Source of the DNA: an uncultured Collinsella sp. | GTDB taxonomy: Bacteria; Actinomycetota; Coriobacteriia; Coriobacteriales; Coriobacteriaceae | Direction: 5' to 3' | DNA: 51,268 bases | Assembly (NCBI GenBank): GCA_958427355.1 | Contig: CAUACA010000016.1 | Location: forward strand, 1 to 51,268 | Shown here: positions 7,907-15,988 of the stretch, piece after piece | Position numbering within the stretch: the stretch's first letter is position 1 | How the letters are laid out: each line of letters starts with the position of its first letter | Made by a program: the position numbers and the translations under genes | Notes under the pieces: generated by a model | What the model was told of the DNA's origin: nothing | The model's database searches: none | What the model saw: only the letters and a program-made list of their open reading frames with translations

Positions 7907-8995
7907 ATGGCACATCGCTCCGTTATTCCGTTTGGCCCGCAGCACCCGGTGCTGCCCGAGCCGCTTCATCTGGACCTGGTGATCGAGGACGACCGCGTCA
8001 TCGAGGCAATTCCGCAGATCGGCTTTGTTCACCGCGGACTCGAGAAGCTCACCGAAAAGCGCGATATGCACCAGTTTGGCTACATCGCTGAGCGCATCTG
8101 TGGCATTTGCGCCGTGGGTCACAGCTATGGCTATGCCAGCGCCTGCGAGCGCATGCTCGACATCGAGGTGCCCGGCCGCGTGCAGTATATCCGCACCATT
8201 CTGCACGAGCTTTCGCGCATCCACTCGCATCTGCTGTGGCTGGGCCTGCTCGCCGATGCCTTTGGCTTCGAGGCACTGTTCTATCGTTCGTGGACTCTGC
8301 GCGAGCAGATTCTCAAGATCTTTGAGAGCACTTGCGGCGGCCGCGTGATTCTGTCGATTAATGAGATCGGCGGCCTTAAGCACGATATCGAGGACTCCGA
8401 GCTGGCGGGCATTGTCGAGACGCTTGACGCCATGCGCCCCGACTACGAGGCTCTGGTGCATACGTTTTTGGACGATGCCAGCTGCGGCGAGCGCCTGCAT
8501 GGCGTGGGCGTGATTAGCGAGAAGGATGCGCTGAATCTGTCGATGGTCGGCCCGTTCGGTCGCGCCTCGGGCGTGGATTACGACGTGCGCATGTTCGGCG
8601 ACGGCGCCTATGCGGATCTGGCTGCGTTTGAGCCCATCGTTGCTACCGATGGCGATTGCTATGCCCGCTGCCAGGTGCGCTGTGCCGAGGTCACGCAGGC
8701 CATGGACATCATCGAGGAGCTTGTGGGCAAGATCCCGCACGACGGCATCGGCGGGCGCACCAAGCTCACGCCGGCCGACGGCGCGCGTGGCGAGGTTGTG
8801 ATTGAGCAGCCGCGTGGCGAGGCGTATTACTATGTGCGCGGCAACGGCACCAAGAACCTGGACCGTTTTCGCGTGCGAACGCCGACGTCGCAAAACCTGG
8901 CGGGTCTGACGCATGCGCTGCAGGGCGTGCTCCTTGCCAACGTGCCCATGATTATCCTGACCATCGACCCCTGCATTAGCTGCACGGAAAGGTAG
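7907..8995 (+). CDS. echE: Ech-type [NiFe] hydrogenase large subunit
   Basis: A 362-residue NuoD/HycE/EchE homologue carrying the active site. Both NiFe-binding pairs are present: RICGIC (C65, C68) and DPCISCTER (C356, C359). This separates it from complex I NuoD, which lacks these cysteines, and indicates a catalytically competent hydrogenase. The protein ends at the arginine right after the second motif, so there is no C-terminal extension for an HycI-type endopeptidase to remove, as known for EchE and CooH. It presumably reduces protons with ferredoxin electrons, or the reverse. No hyp maturation genes lie in the window, so these must be elsewhere. Confidence 0.95.
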   Translation: MAHRSVIPFGPQHPVLPEPLHLDLVIEDDRVIEAIPQIGFVHRGLEKLTEKRDMHQFGYIAERICGICAVGHSYGYASACERMLDIEVPGRVQYIRTILHELSRIHSHLLWLGLLADAFGFEALFYRSWTLREQILKIFESTCGGRVILSINEIGGLKHDIEDSELAGIVETLDAMRPDYEALVHTFLDDASCGERLHGVGVISEKDALNLSMVGPFGRASGVDYDVRMFGDGAYADLAAFEPIVATDGDCYARCQVRCAEVTQAMDIIEELVGKIPHDGIGGRTKLTPADGARGEVVIEQPRGEAYYYVRGNGTKNLDRFRVRTPTSQNLAGLTHALQGVLLANVPMIILTIDPCISCTER

Positions 8996-9002
8996 GCGCG
9001 GC

Positions 9003-9344
9003 ATGAGTTTACTGACATTTGCCAAGACGGCCTTGGGTTCTATGGTCAAGCAGCCGGTAACGGTGTGCTATCCGCAGGAGAAGCTCGCGGTACCCGAGCG
9101 CTTGCGCGGACATATCGTTAACGACATGGACGTGTGCATTTGCTGCGGCATGTGCGCGCGTCGCTGCCCGGCGGGCGCGCTCGCGGTCGATCGCAAGGGT
9201 GGAACGTGGTCGATCGACCCGTATGCCTGCGTGGTGTGCGGTGAGTGCATCGAGAGCTGCCCCAAGCACTGCCTGACTATGGACACCGCCCGCACCCCAG
9301 TCGCAGCGGACAAGACTCCCACAGTAGAAACCAAGCCGGAGTAA
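9003..9344 (+). CDS. echF: Ech-type hydrogenase ferredoxin-like subunit (two 4Fe-4S)
   Basis: A 113-residue NuoI/HycB-like polyferredoxin subunit. Two complete cluster motifs are visible: C45-x2-C48-x2-C51-x3-C55-P and C76-x2-C79-x2-C82-x3-C86-P. It is expected to pass electrons from reduced ferredoxin to the EchC cluster. It lies 7 bp after echE and closes the operon, giving the gene order A-B-C-D-E-F of known Ech hydrogenases. The last 20 or so residues are Thr/Pro/Lys-rich and probably flexible. Confidence 0.93.
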   Translation: MSLLTFAKTALGSMVKQPVTVCYPQEKLAVPERLRGHIVNDMDVCICCGMCARRCPAGALAVDRKGGTWSIDPYACVVCGECIESCPKHCLTMDTARTPVAADKTPTVETKPE

Positions 9345-9365
9345 CGCTGGGATAGAACTGGAATA

Positions 9366-9399
9366 GGGGCCGGTGGGGCAATTTTGCCCCACCGGCCCC
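9366..9399. terminator. Long perfect hairpin after the hydrogenase operon
   Basis: GGGGCCGGTGGGGCA (9366-9380) pairs perfectly with 9385-9399 around the loop ATTT. It lies 21 bp past the echF stop. The T-run is lacking, so it may work as a structural 3' end or as a terminator of unusual type between convergent genes. Confidence 0.65.
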
Positions 9400-9431
9400 G
9401 CGCTTAAACGCGCGGTTGTGCCGTCGCGAAC

Positions 9432-9582
9432 AAAACTATGCCGGATTACTACGATAAATCGCCCACCTCCAACCACACCGCATTTGGCAAAATCAAAACC
9501 GCAGGTAGACAAGCCGTCATTTTACGGAAAACGCGGGTATGGATGGGGGCCCTGAGCTTAGCCCGTAAACCGGCATAGTTTT
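9432..9582. repeat. 151-bp segment bounded by 13-bp inverted repeats
   Basis: AAAACTATGCCGG (9432-9444) and CCGGCATAGTTTT (9570-9582) are exact inverted repeats. The inside has no supported frame, contains a small CCGT/ACGG hairpin near 9515 and ends in the terminal repeat. No target-site duplication is evident. It could be a small interspersed element or a long-range RNA stem between convergent genes. Confidence 0.55.
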
Positions 9583-9643
9583 GAAATGGCATTAAATCGA
9601 TAACAGCTATTTTGCTCTGTCGGAGCGGTTGGCCGTTGGGTAA

Positions 9644-10273
9644 TTACCCTCGCAGGTAGGCGATGGCGATCTGCGTGCGGTTGCGTAGCCCCATTTTGGC
9701 TAGGATCGAGCTGATGTGGTTGCGCACGGTGCCTTCGCCCATGTAGGCGGTGGCGGCGATCTCCTTGTTGTCGAGGCCGCGGGCGATGAGCTCGGCGACT
9801 TCGAACTCGCGGTCGGTTAGGCCGGCAAAGGCTGTGGGCCGGCGGGGCGCGTCGGCTTCGGTGCCCGCCCCATCAAAATCGATATCCTCGATCGCCTTGC
9901 CCTCGAGCACGCGTTTGCCATCCATGACCTGCGCCAACGCCGGCGGAATGGCGGCGACATCGGTCTTGATCAGGTAGCCGCGGGCGCCCAGCTTGAGCGC
10001 CGACACAATGTACTCGTCATCCGAGAATGTCGTCAGAAACACCACGCGCGCCGCAGGGTCGTGCTCAAGGATCTCGCGTGCCGCCGAAAGTCCGTCGCGC
10101 CCCGGCATCTGAATGTCGAGCAGCGCGATATCGGGTGCGTGTTCGGCATAGAGCGAAACCGCGTCGTTGCCGTTGGCGCCGGTACCCACCACCTCTATCT
10201 GCGGCTGAGCGCCCAGGATAATCTTGAGTGAATCGACCACCAGACGGTCGTCGTCGACGACTATGAGCCTCAT
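9644..10273 (-). CDS. NarL/FixJ-family response regulator
   Basis: A 209-residue regulator with an N-terminal receiver domain (VVDDDR acidic pocket, phospho-acceptor D53 in ALLDIQMPG, conserved Lys in YLIKTD) and a C-terminal LuxR-type HTH (FAGLTDREFEVAELIARG then NKEIAATAYMGEGTVRNHIS). Its ATG overlaps the stop codon of the kinase gene by 4 nt (ATGA), so the two are translationally coupled. The pair faces an ABC-2 export operon at 11615 that is read in the other direction; control of that exporter is the likely job, inferred only from position. Confidence 0.93.
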   Translation of the reverse strand: MRLIVVDDDRLVVDSLKIILGAQPQIEVVGTGANGNDAVSLYAEHAPDIALLDIQMPGRDGLSAAREILEHDPAARVVFLTTFSDDEYIVSALKLGARGYLIKTDVAAIPPALAQVMDGKRVLEGKAIEDIDFDGAGTEADAPRRPTAFAGLTDREFEVAELIARGLDNKEIAATAYMGEGTVRNHISSILAKMGLRNRTQIAIAYLRG

Positions 10274-11415
10274 CGGCCCTCATCTCCTTGCTGCTTGGGA
10301 ATGGTGGCAAATACGCGCCATCCGGAGGCGCCGACTCGCGAGCCGGCAGTGAAAGTGCCGCCGAGCGCCTCGACACGCTCGCGCATGGAGGCGAGCCCCA
10401 TACCCCCTGTGGCGCTGCGGGCGCTTGTTCGAACCCCGCCCGTTCCATCGTCGGTAACGACGAGCTGGTAAAACGACGGATGCTCCATGCACCGCACGGT
10501 AATGGTTTTGGCATGGGCGTGGCGCATGGCGTTGGAAAGCGCCTCGCGCAGCACCGCCGCAAAGCAGTTGGCGACGTTGGCGGGTGCATGCTCGGCCAAA
10601 ACCTCAAGCTCAATCTGCGGACCGCTGTCCGAGCGTGCGCCTTCAACGATGCGCTCGAGCTGCACGGAGAGGTTGGTCGCATTGTCGTTGAGCGCGTGGA
10701 CGCTGGCGCGCACGAGTTGGAGCGCCTCGTCAACCGTGCGTTTGACGTCGGCGAAATCGGCGGCAACCCTGGGCTCGTCGGCATGGACCACGCGCAGGGC
10801 TTCGGTTTGAAGCGAAGCGCGCGTGAGCTGGTGGCCCACGTTATCGTGGATCTCGCGCGCGATGCGGGCGCGTTCGGCGAGCGTCGCGAGTTCGACTTCG
10901 TAGTCCTGGCGGTCGGCGAGGTCACGGTTGCGTGCCTCGAGTGCCAGGGCGCGTTCTTGCAGCTTGTCGCGGATGCGACGCATGCGTTCCTGTTCGCGCT
11001 CCAGCTGCGCGGTGCGCAGCGACAGCAACGTGGCGGCGACCGAAAGGATGGCGGTCAGCAGGAGCGTTCGGGTGGTGAGCGCGCCGCCGCGAAGGTCCGC
11101 GACAAGCGCGCAGACAAACACGGCGCCAATCGCCAGCGCGGGCCAGATGCGTTCACGGCGCACGCGTCGCGCGATGTCATAGAGGACGAGAGGCGCAAAC
11201 GGCACAAACGGCGGCACGAAGACGGCCGCGATGATGTAAGCGTAGCTCGCGGCCTCGCTTGCACGGCGGGCGCGGTTTCCCTGTGCGACCTCGGCCAGCG
11301 AGGTGGCAATAACGCCAAGGCAAAACGCCGCGACCAGGCGAGCGTCCACAGCAAGACCCATGGCGGCCGCAATACAGCACGCCAGCACGATCGATTTGTC
11401 GAAAAGCCTGTTCAT
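10270..11415 (-). CDS. NarX/DesK-type sensor histidine kinase
   Basis: A 381-residue membrane kinase. Residues 1-135 hold about five transmembrane segments with very short loops, and a coiled coil follows (about 136-175). The HisKA_3 box is REIHDNVGHQLT with phospho-acceptor H190. The ATPase domain shows NAMRHAHA (N-box), DDGTGG and GGMGLASMRERVEALGG. With no extracellular domain it probably senses the membrane or signals through its transporter, as in intramembrane-sensing kinases next to ABC exporters. There is no ribosome site before the ATG, but a TACAAT box stands 6 nt upstream, which suggests a leaderless transcript. Confidence 0.92.
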   Translation of the reverse strand: MNRLFDKSIVLACCIAAAMGLAVDARLVAAFCLGVIATSLAEVAQGNRARRASEAASYAYIIAAVFVPPFVPFAPLVLYDIARRVRRERIWPALAIGAVFVCALVADLRGGALTTRTLLLTAILSVAATLLSLRTAQLEREQERMRRIRDKLQERALALEARNRDLADRQDYEVELATLAERARIAREIHDNVGHQLTRASLQTEALRVVHADEPRVAADFADVKRTVDEALQLVRASVHALNDNATNLSVQLERIVEGARSDSGPQIELEVLAEHAPANVANCFAAVLREALSNAMRHAHAKTITVRCMEHPSFYQLVVTDDGTGGVRTSARSATGGMGLASMRERVEALGGTFTAGSRVGASGWRVFATIPKQQGDEGR

Positions 11416-11421
11416 ACGGGT

Positions 11422-11427
11422 ATTGTA
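11422..11427 (-). promoter_or_regulatory. -10 box for a probable leaderless kinase mRNA
   Basis: Read on the minus strand, TACAAT ends 6 nt before the start codon at 11415, placing transcription initiation at or next to the A of ATG. No -35 of note and no ribosome site precede the gene. Leaderless mRNAs are common in actinobacteria. Confidence 0.5.
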
Positions 11428-11614
11428 CGCGAAGCTGCGTGTGGTGGAGGGACCGCCTGCGCAACCGTGACATTCCTCCCGCGCGACAAAGCGGGGGCGT
11501 CAGCGTGCCGCACGACCAAGACCCTCGCACTCGTGACAAAGCTCACTGGTGCGCGCCGGCGGCTCCTGCGATGATGCAATCGTACCGGGCCGCAATCAAC
11601 AGAAGGGCCGCCTC

Positions 11615-12553
11615 ATGACAGACATCGTCCACGTCGAAAACCTCGTCAAGCGCTACGACGATCTTATCGCGCTCGACCACTTTAACCTGAACATCGCCCC
11701 CGGCGAGATCTTTGGCCTGCTGGGCCCCAACGGCTCGGGCAAGACCACGTCCATCAACTGTATTCTGCAGCTGCTTGCCTACGACAAAGGCACCATCGAG
11801 CTCTTTGGCGAGCCCATGACGCCCGCCCGCTACGACCTCAAGCGCCGCATCGGCGTGGTGCCGCAGCAGGTGGCGGTGTTTGACGAGCTTACGGTGCGCG
11901 AGAACATCGACTATTTCTGTAGCCTATACGTCAACGACCGCAAGCGCCGCCGTGCGCTGGTAGACGAGGCGATCGACTTTGTCGGGCTGGGTGACTTTGC
12001 TAAGTTCCGCCCTGGCAAGCTCTCGGGCGGCCTGGCGCGTCGCCTCAACATCGCCTGCGGCATCGCGCACAAGCCTGAGCTCATCTTCTTTGACGAGCCC
12101 ACGGTGGCGGTCGACCCGCAGAGCCGCAACGCCATCCTGGAGGGCATCTGTCGCCTGCGCGATGAGGGTGCCACGGTGGTGTATACCAGCCATTACATGG
12201 AGGAAGTCGAGCAAATCTGCAGCCGCATTATGATCATGGACGGCGGCCGCGTGCTGGCGCAGGGCACCAACGACGAGCTCAAGCGCATGATTCAGATGGG
12301 CGAGCGCGTGACCGTCGAGGTCGGCGCCGTCGAGGCCGCCACGGTCGAGCGGCTGCGCGCCCTCGAGCATGTGCTCTCGGTTGAGCTGTCCGGCGGCGAG
12401 CTCATCTGCACCTGCGAAGCGAGCCCGCACAATTTGGTCGACATCCTCGACACGCTGCGCGCTGCCGACGTGGCACTCGGCCGCGTGTGGAGCGAACCGC
12501 CGACCCTCAACGACGTGTTCCTCGAGATCACCGGCCGCGAGCTGCGCGACTAG
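11615..12553 (+). CDS. ABC-2 type exporter ATP-binding protein
   Basis: A 312-residue ATPase that powers the two permeases encoded next. Walker A is GPNGSGKTTS, the signature is LSGGLARRLNIA, Walker B is ELIFFDEPTVAVDP and the switch histidine is in TSHYMEEVEQIC. The last 90 residues form the accessory domain seen in NatA/DrrA/CcmA-like exporters. The start at 11615 has AAGGG (11603-11607) upstream with 7-nt spacing; the longer frame from 11549 lacks a ribosome site and family similarity. The divergent kinase/regulator pair suggests induction by an envelope stress or a toxic substrate. Confidence 0.9.
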   Translation: MTDIVHVENLVKRYDDLIALDHFNLNIAPGEIFGLLGPNGSGKTTSINCILQLLAYDKGTIELFGEPMTPARYDLKRRIGVVPQQVAVFDELTVRENIDYFCSLYVNDRKRRRALVDEAIDFVGLGDFAKFRPGKLSGGLARRLNIACGIAHKPELIFFDEPTVAVDPQSRNAILEGICRLRDEGATVVYTSHYMEEVEQICSRIMIMDGGRVLAQGTNDELKRMIQMGERVTVEVGAVEAATVERLRALEHVLSVELSGGELICTCEASPHNLVDILDTLRAADVALGRVWSEPPTLNDVFLEITGRELRD

Positions 12554-12562
12554 GGGGCAGTC

Positions 12563-13750
12563 ATGTTCAAAACCATCATCACCACGGTCAAGACGCTGCT
12601 GCGCCGGCCGAGCACGTGGGTTTGGGGCGCTGTCTTTCCCGTCGCGCTTTCCACGATGTTCATGTTTATGTTTGCGAACCTCAGCTCCGACGGCACGGTC
12701 GACCCGGTGCCGGTTGCTGTCGTGGCGGATGAGGCTTGGGACGCCTCGACCTTTAAGGACGTGGCGACCTCGCTTGCCAAGGAGAGCGACGACCAACTGC
12801 TCGAGATCCACGAGTGCGACGACGCAGCCGATGCGAACCGTGCGCTTAAGGCCGGCGAGGTTGCGGGCATCTATACGGTCGACGACGCAGGCGTACCCAA
12901 GCTCACACTGCTATCGAGCTACGACAGCTCGCGCGCATCATCGGTGCTCACCGATCGCAGCATCCTGGAGACGGTGGCAAGCTCGTATACACAAAATGCC
13001 GAGCTCATGTCCCAGATTGCGCAGGACAACCCGGCGGCGCTCGCCGACCCGGAGGCGGTTGCGCGCGCCCTGTCGCTCGAGGGCGGCACCCGCCGCGTAA
13101 GCCTGACACGCACCACGCCCGATGGCACGGTCATCTACTATTACGCGCTCTTTGGCCTGGTAGCGATGATGTCTGCCGAGTTTGCCGCCTTGAGCGTCGT
13201 CGATCTGCAGCCCAATCTGTCCGGCCTTGGCGCGCGTCGCTGCGTGGGCGGTCTTTCCAAGACAGCGTCGCTGGCCGGTATCTTTGTCGGCTCGTGGCTG
13301 GTTTCCTTCGCCTCGATGGCGATCGCAATCGGCTACGTGCGCCTGGTCGTGGGCGTCGACTTTGGCGGGCGCGAGGGGCTGTGTCTGGTGGGCGGCGCCG
13401 CTTCCGCGCTTGCCGCCACGGGCCTGGGCCTTTTTGTGGGCACGCTTCCCGTTAAGGGCGGCAAGGCGTCCAAGTCCGGCATCCTCACGGGCTTTGCCAC
13501 CACGTGCGCTTTGTTCGCCGGCCTCTACGGCGAGCCGGCGATGGCGCTTGCCGACGACGTCGCCCGCGCCTGCCCGGCCGAGTGCTGGTTCAACCCCGTC
13601 AAGCTCATCTGCGACATGTTCAACCGCCTGTATTTCTTTGAGGACCTGGGCCCCTTTGTCGTTCGCGCCGGCGCGCTGGTCCTTATGGCGTTGCTGTTCG
13701 TTGCCGCCGCCACGCTGATCTTTGGAAGGAGTCGCTATGAGCACCTTTAA
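12563..13750 (+). CDS. ABC-2 type permease (first of two)
   Basis: A 395-residue integral membrane protein of the ABC-2 family. There is one N-terminal membrane segment (about 20-42), an extracytoplasmic stretch of about 150 residues, and five segments between about 190 and 395. It lies 9 bp after the ATPase gene, with AGGGGG overlapping the preceding stop. The second permease gene starts inside its last 14 bp, showing tight coupling and a likely heterodimeric channel. The substrate cannot be read; divergent kinase/regulator genes of this type often accompany peptide or drug exporters. Confidence 0.85.
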   Translation: MFKTIITTVKTLLRRPSTWVWGAVFPVALSTMFMFMFANLSSDGTVDPVPVAVVADEAWDASTFKDVATSLAKESDDQLLEIHECDDAADANRALKAGEVAGIYTVDDAGVPKLTLLSSYDSSRASSVLTDRSILETVASSYTQNAELMSQIAQDNPAALADPEAVARALSLEGGTRRVSLTRTTPDGTVIYYYALFGLVAMMSAEFAALSVVDLQPNLSGLGARRCVGGLSKTASLAGIFVGSWLVSFASMAIAIGYVRLVVGVDFGGREGLCLVGGAASALAATGLGLFVGTLPVKGGKASKSGILTGFATTCALFAGLYGEPAMALADDVARACPAECWFNPVKLICDMFNRLYFFEDLGPFVVRAGALVLMALLFVAAATLIFGRSRYEHL

Positions 13751-14942
13751 GACCGCGCTTCGCATGGCGCTGGCGCACCCGTTCTACCTGCTCATCTATA
13801 CGGTGTTCATCTCGCTCATGGGCGTATTCATCGCGGCATCGGTGAGCTGGAACTCGTCGCAGCTCACCGAGTACAAGCCCTACGATGCCAACGTGATCGT
13901 GGTCGACCGCGACGACAGCGACCTTTCGCGTGCGCTTACCAAGCATCTGGGTTCGCGTTTTGAGCTGGTCACGGGCATCGGCGACGATACGTACGACCTT
14001 GCGGACGCGCTCTCCAAGAGCAACAGCGCCAAGGGCAGCGCCGACTGCGTGTTCTTTATCCCGGAGGGGTTTGAGGGCGACCTCGTTGCGGCTGCCCGCG
14101 CGGGGGAGGCCCTGCCCAAGCTCGACGTGACCTACGGTTCCGGCACCATGGCGGCGGCGCTTTCGTCTGCCGAGGCCTCGCGCTGGATCTCGCTCGCGGG
14201 CGCTGCGGCGGCGCTTGAGCCCGCTGCTTCTAACGGCGACGTTGCCAAGGCCGCCGAGCATGCCGCTGCAAAGCGCGCGGAGGTCCAGATCGAGCAGGTC
14301 AAGGTCGACTCGACTGCCGCCGCCGCGCTCGAGTCGTACTTCAACTTTGGCGCGTACGCGATCATCTCGTCGGTCATCGTGTCGGTGGGACTGGTGTTCT
14401 CGGGCATGAACGAGCCCGAGCGCGTGTGCCGCATGGAGGCCGGCCCGGTCTCCGAGCGCCAGCGCTCGCTTGCCGTGTTTGCGGCCGCCGCCGTGCTCAC
14501 CGTCTGCATCTGGTTTGTGTCGAGCATGATGGGCGTCGTGGGCTTTGCCGGCGCGGTTGCCGAGGTCGGCGTGGGCCGTGTGTGCCTGGCGCTGGCGGCG
14601 ACGTTTGCCCTGGCGTGCACGCCTCTGGCCGTTGGCTTTGCCCTTTCGAGCCTGGGTGCGCGCGAGGAGCTGCTTAACGGTGTGGGCAACCTGCTCGGCA
14701 TGCTCATGACGTTTTTGGGCGGCGCTTGGATGCCGCTGTCGCTCATGGGCTCGGCCGTGCAGACGGTGGCGCACTTTGTGCCGACGTATTGGGTGAACGA
14801 CGCGATCGGCAAGGCGCTTGCTTCGGACCTGACGTCTGCCGTGTTGGGCGACATCGCCTGCGACCTGGGCGTCACCGTGCTCTTTGCCGTGGCCATCGCC
14901 GCCGCAGGCCTGGCCCTCTCACGCACCAAATCCCGCGCCTAG
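13737..14942 (+). CDS. ABC-2 type permease (second of two)
   Basis: A 401-residue ABC-2 permease with the same plan as its neighbour: segment at about 15-40, a large outer domain rich in Ala/Glu (about 45-200), then about six segments including GLVFSGMNEPERVCRMEAGP between helices and LNGVGNLLGMLMTFLGGAWM. The ATG at 13737 has GGAAGGAG (13724-13731) 5 nt upstream; the TTG at 13722 would include its own ribosome site. It overlaps the previous gene by 14 bp and ends the operon. Confidence 0.85.
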   Translation: MSTFKTALRMALAHPFYLLIYTVFISLMGVFIAASVSWNSSQLTEYKPYDANVIVVDRDDSDLSRALTKHLGSRFELVTGIGDDTYDLADALSKSNSAKGSADCVFFIPEGFEGDLVAAARAGEALPKLDVTYGSGTMAAALSSAEASRWISLAGAAAALEPAASNGDVAKAAEHAAAKRAEVQIEQVKVDSTAAAALESYFNFGAYAIISSVIVSVGLVFSGMNEPERVCRMEAGPVSERQRSLAVFAAAAVLTVCIWFVSSMMGVVGFAGAVAEVGVGRVCLALAATFALACTPLAVGFALSSLGAREELLNGVGNLLGMLMTFLGGAWMPLSLMGSAVQTVAHFVPTYWVNDAIGKALASDLTSAVLGDIACDLGVTVLFAVAIAAAGLALSRTKSRA

Positions 14943-15174
14943 TCACCTAGTCATCGGGTACTCATTGGGGACAGACTTAAACGACCAAGAGTGGTCATTG
15001 GGGACAGACTTAAACGACTAGTCATTGGGGACAGTCTTTGCCGATCGGCTGTTTTGCCGGCTGGGTTGGCAAAGACTGTCCCCAACTGCCGGTAGGAAAG
15101 GAACGTCCCCAACTGCCGGGTGGCGAAAGAGTGTCCCTAACAGCTAGTCATTTAAGAACGTCCCAATGACTAGT
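14943..15174. repeat. REP-like repeat cluster, family 1 (copy A)
   Basis: Two direct copies of CATTGGGGACAGACTTAAAC (14963 and 14995) are followed by an 18-bp perfect stem: TTGGGGACAGTCTTTGCC (15025-15042) with its complement at 15068-15085. Then come ACTGCCGGTAGGAAAGGAAC, a second CCCCAACTGCCGG, and a closing CCCAATGACTAGT complementary to the opening ACTAGTCATTGGG. The pattern recurs at 18657-18817 and, in part, at 27206, 31101 and 51128. It resembles REP elements moved by REP-associated tyrosine transposases (RAYTs), an inference from structure since no such gene is in the window. Confidence 0.85.
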
Positions 15175-15266
15175 CTGAAATAAAATCCAGGCCTCGCTCC
15201 AAAATAGTTCGCCATGGTTTACTATTACGCTCATAAAGTAGTACGAGGCTAACAACGGGGGATACC

Positions 15267-15980
<714 letters not shown>

Positions 15981-15988
15981 GCGGCGCC

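Noticed and set aside
3703..9344. Complex I (Nuo) fragment
   Set aside because: Subunits are homologous, but the large subunit has both NiFe CxxC motifs and the gene set is exactly A to F of Ech, so a hydrogenase is the better call.
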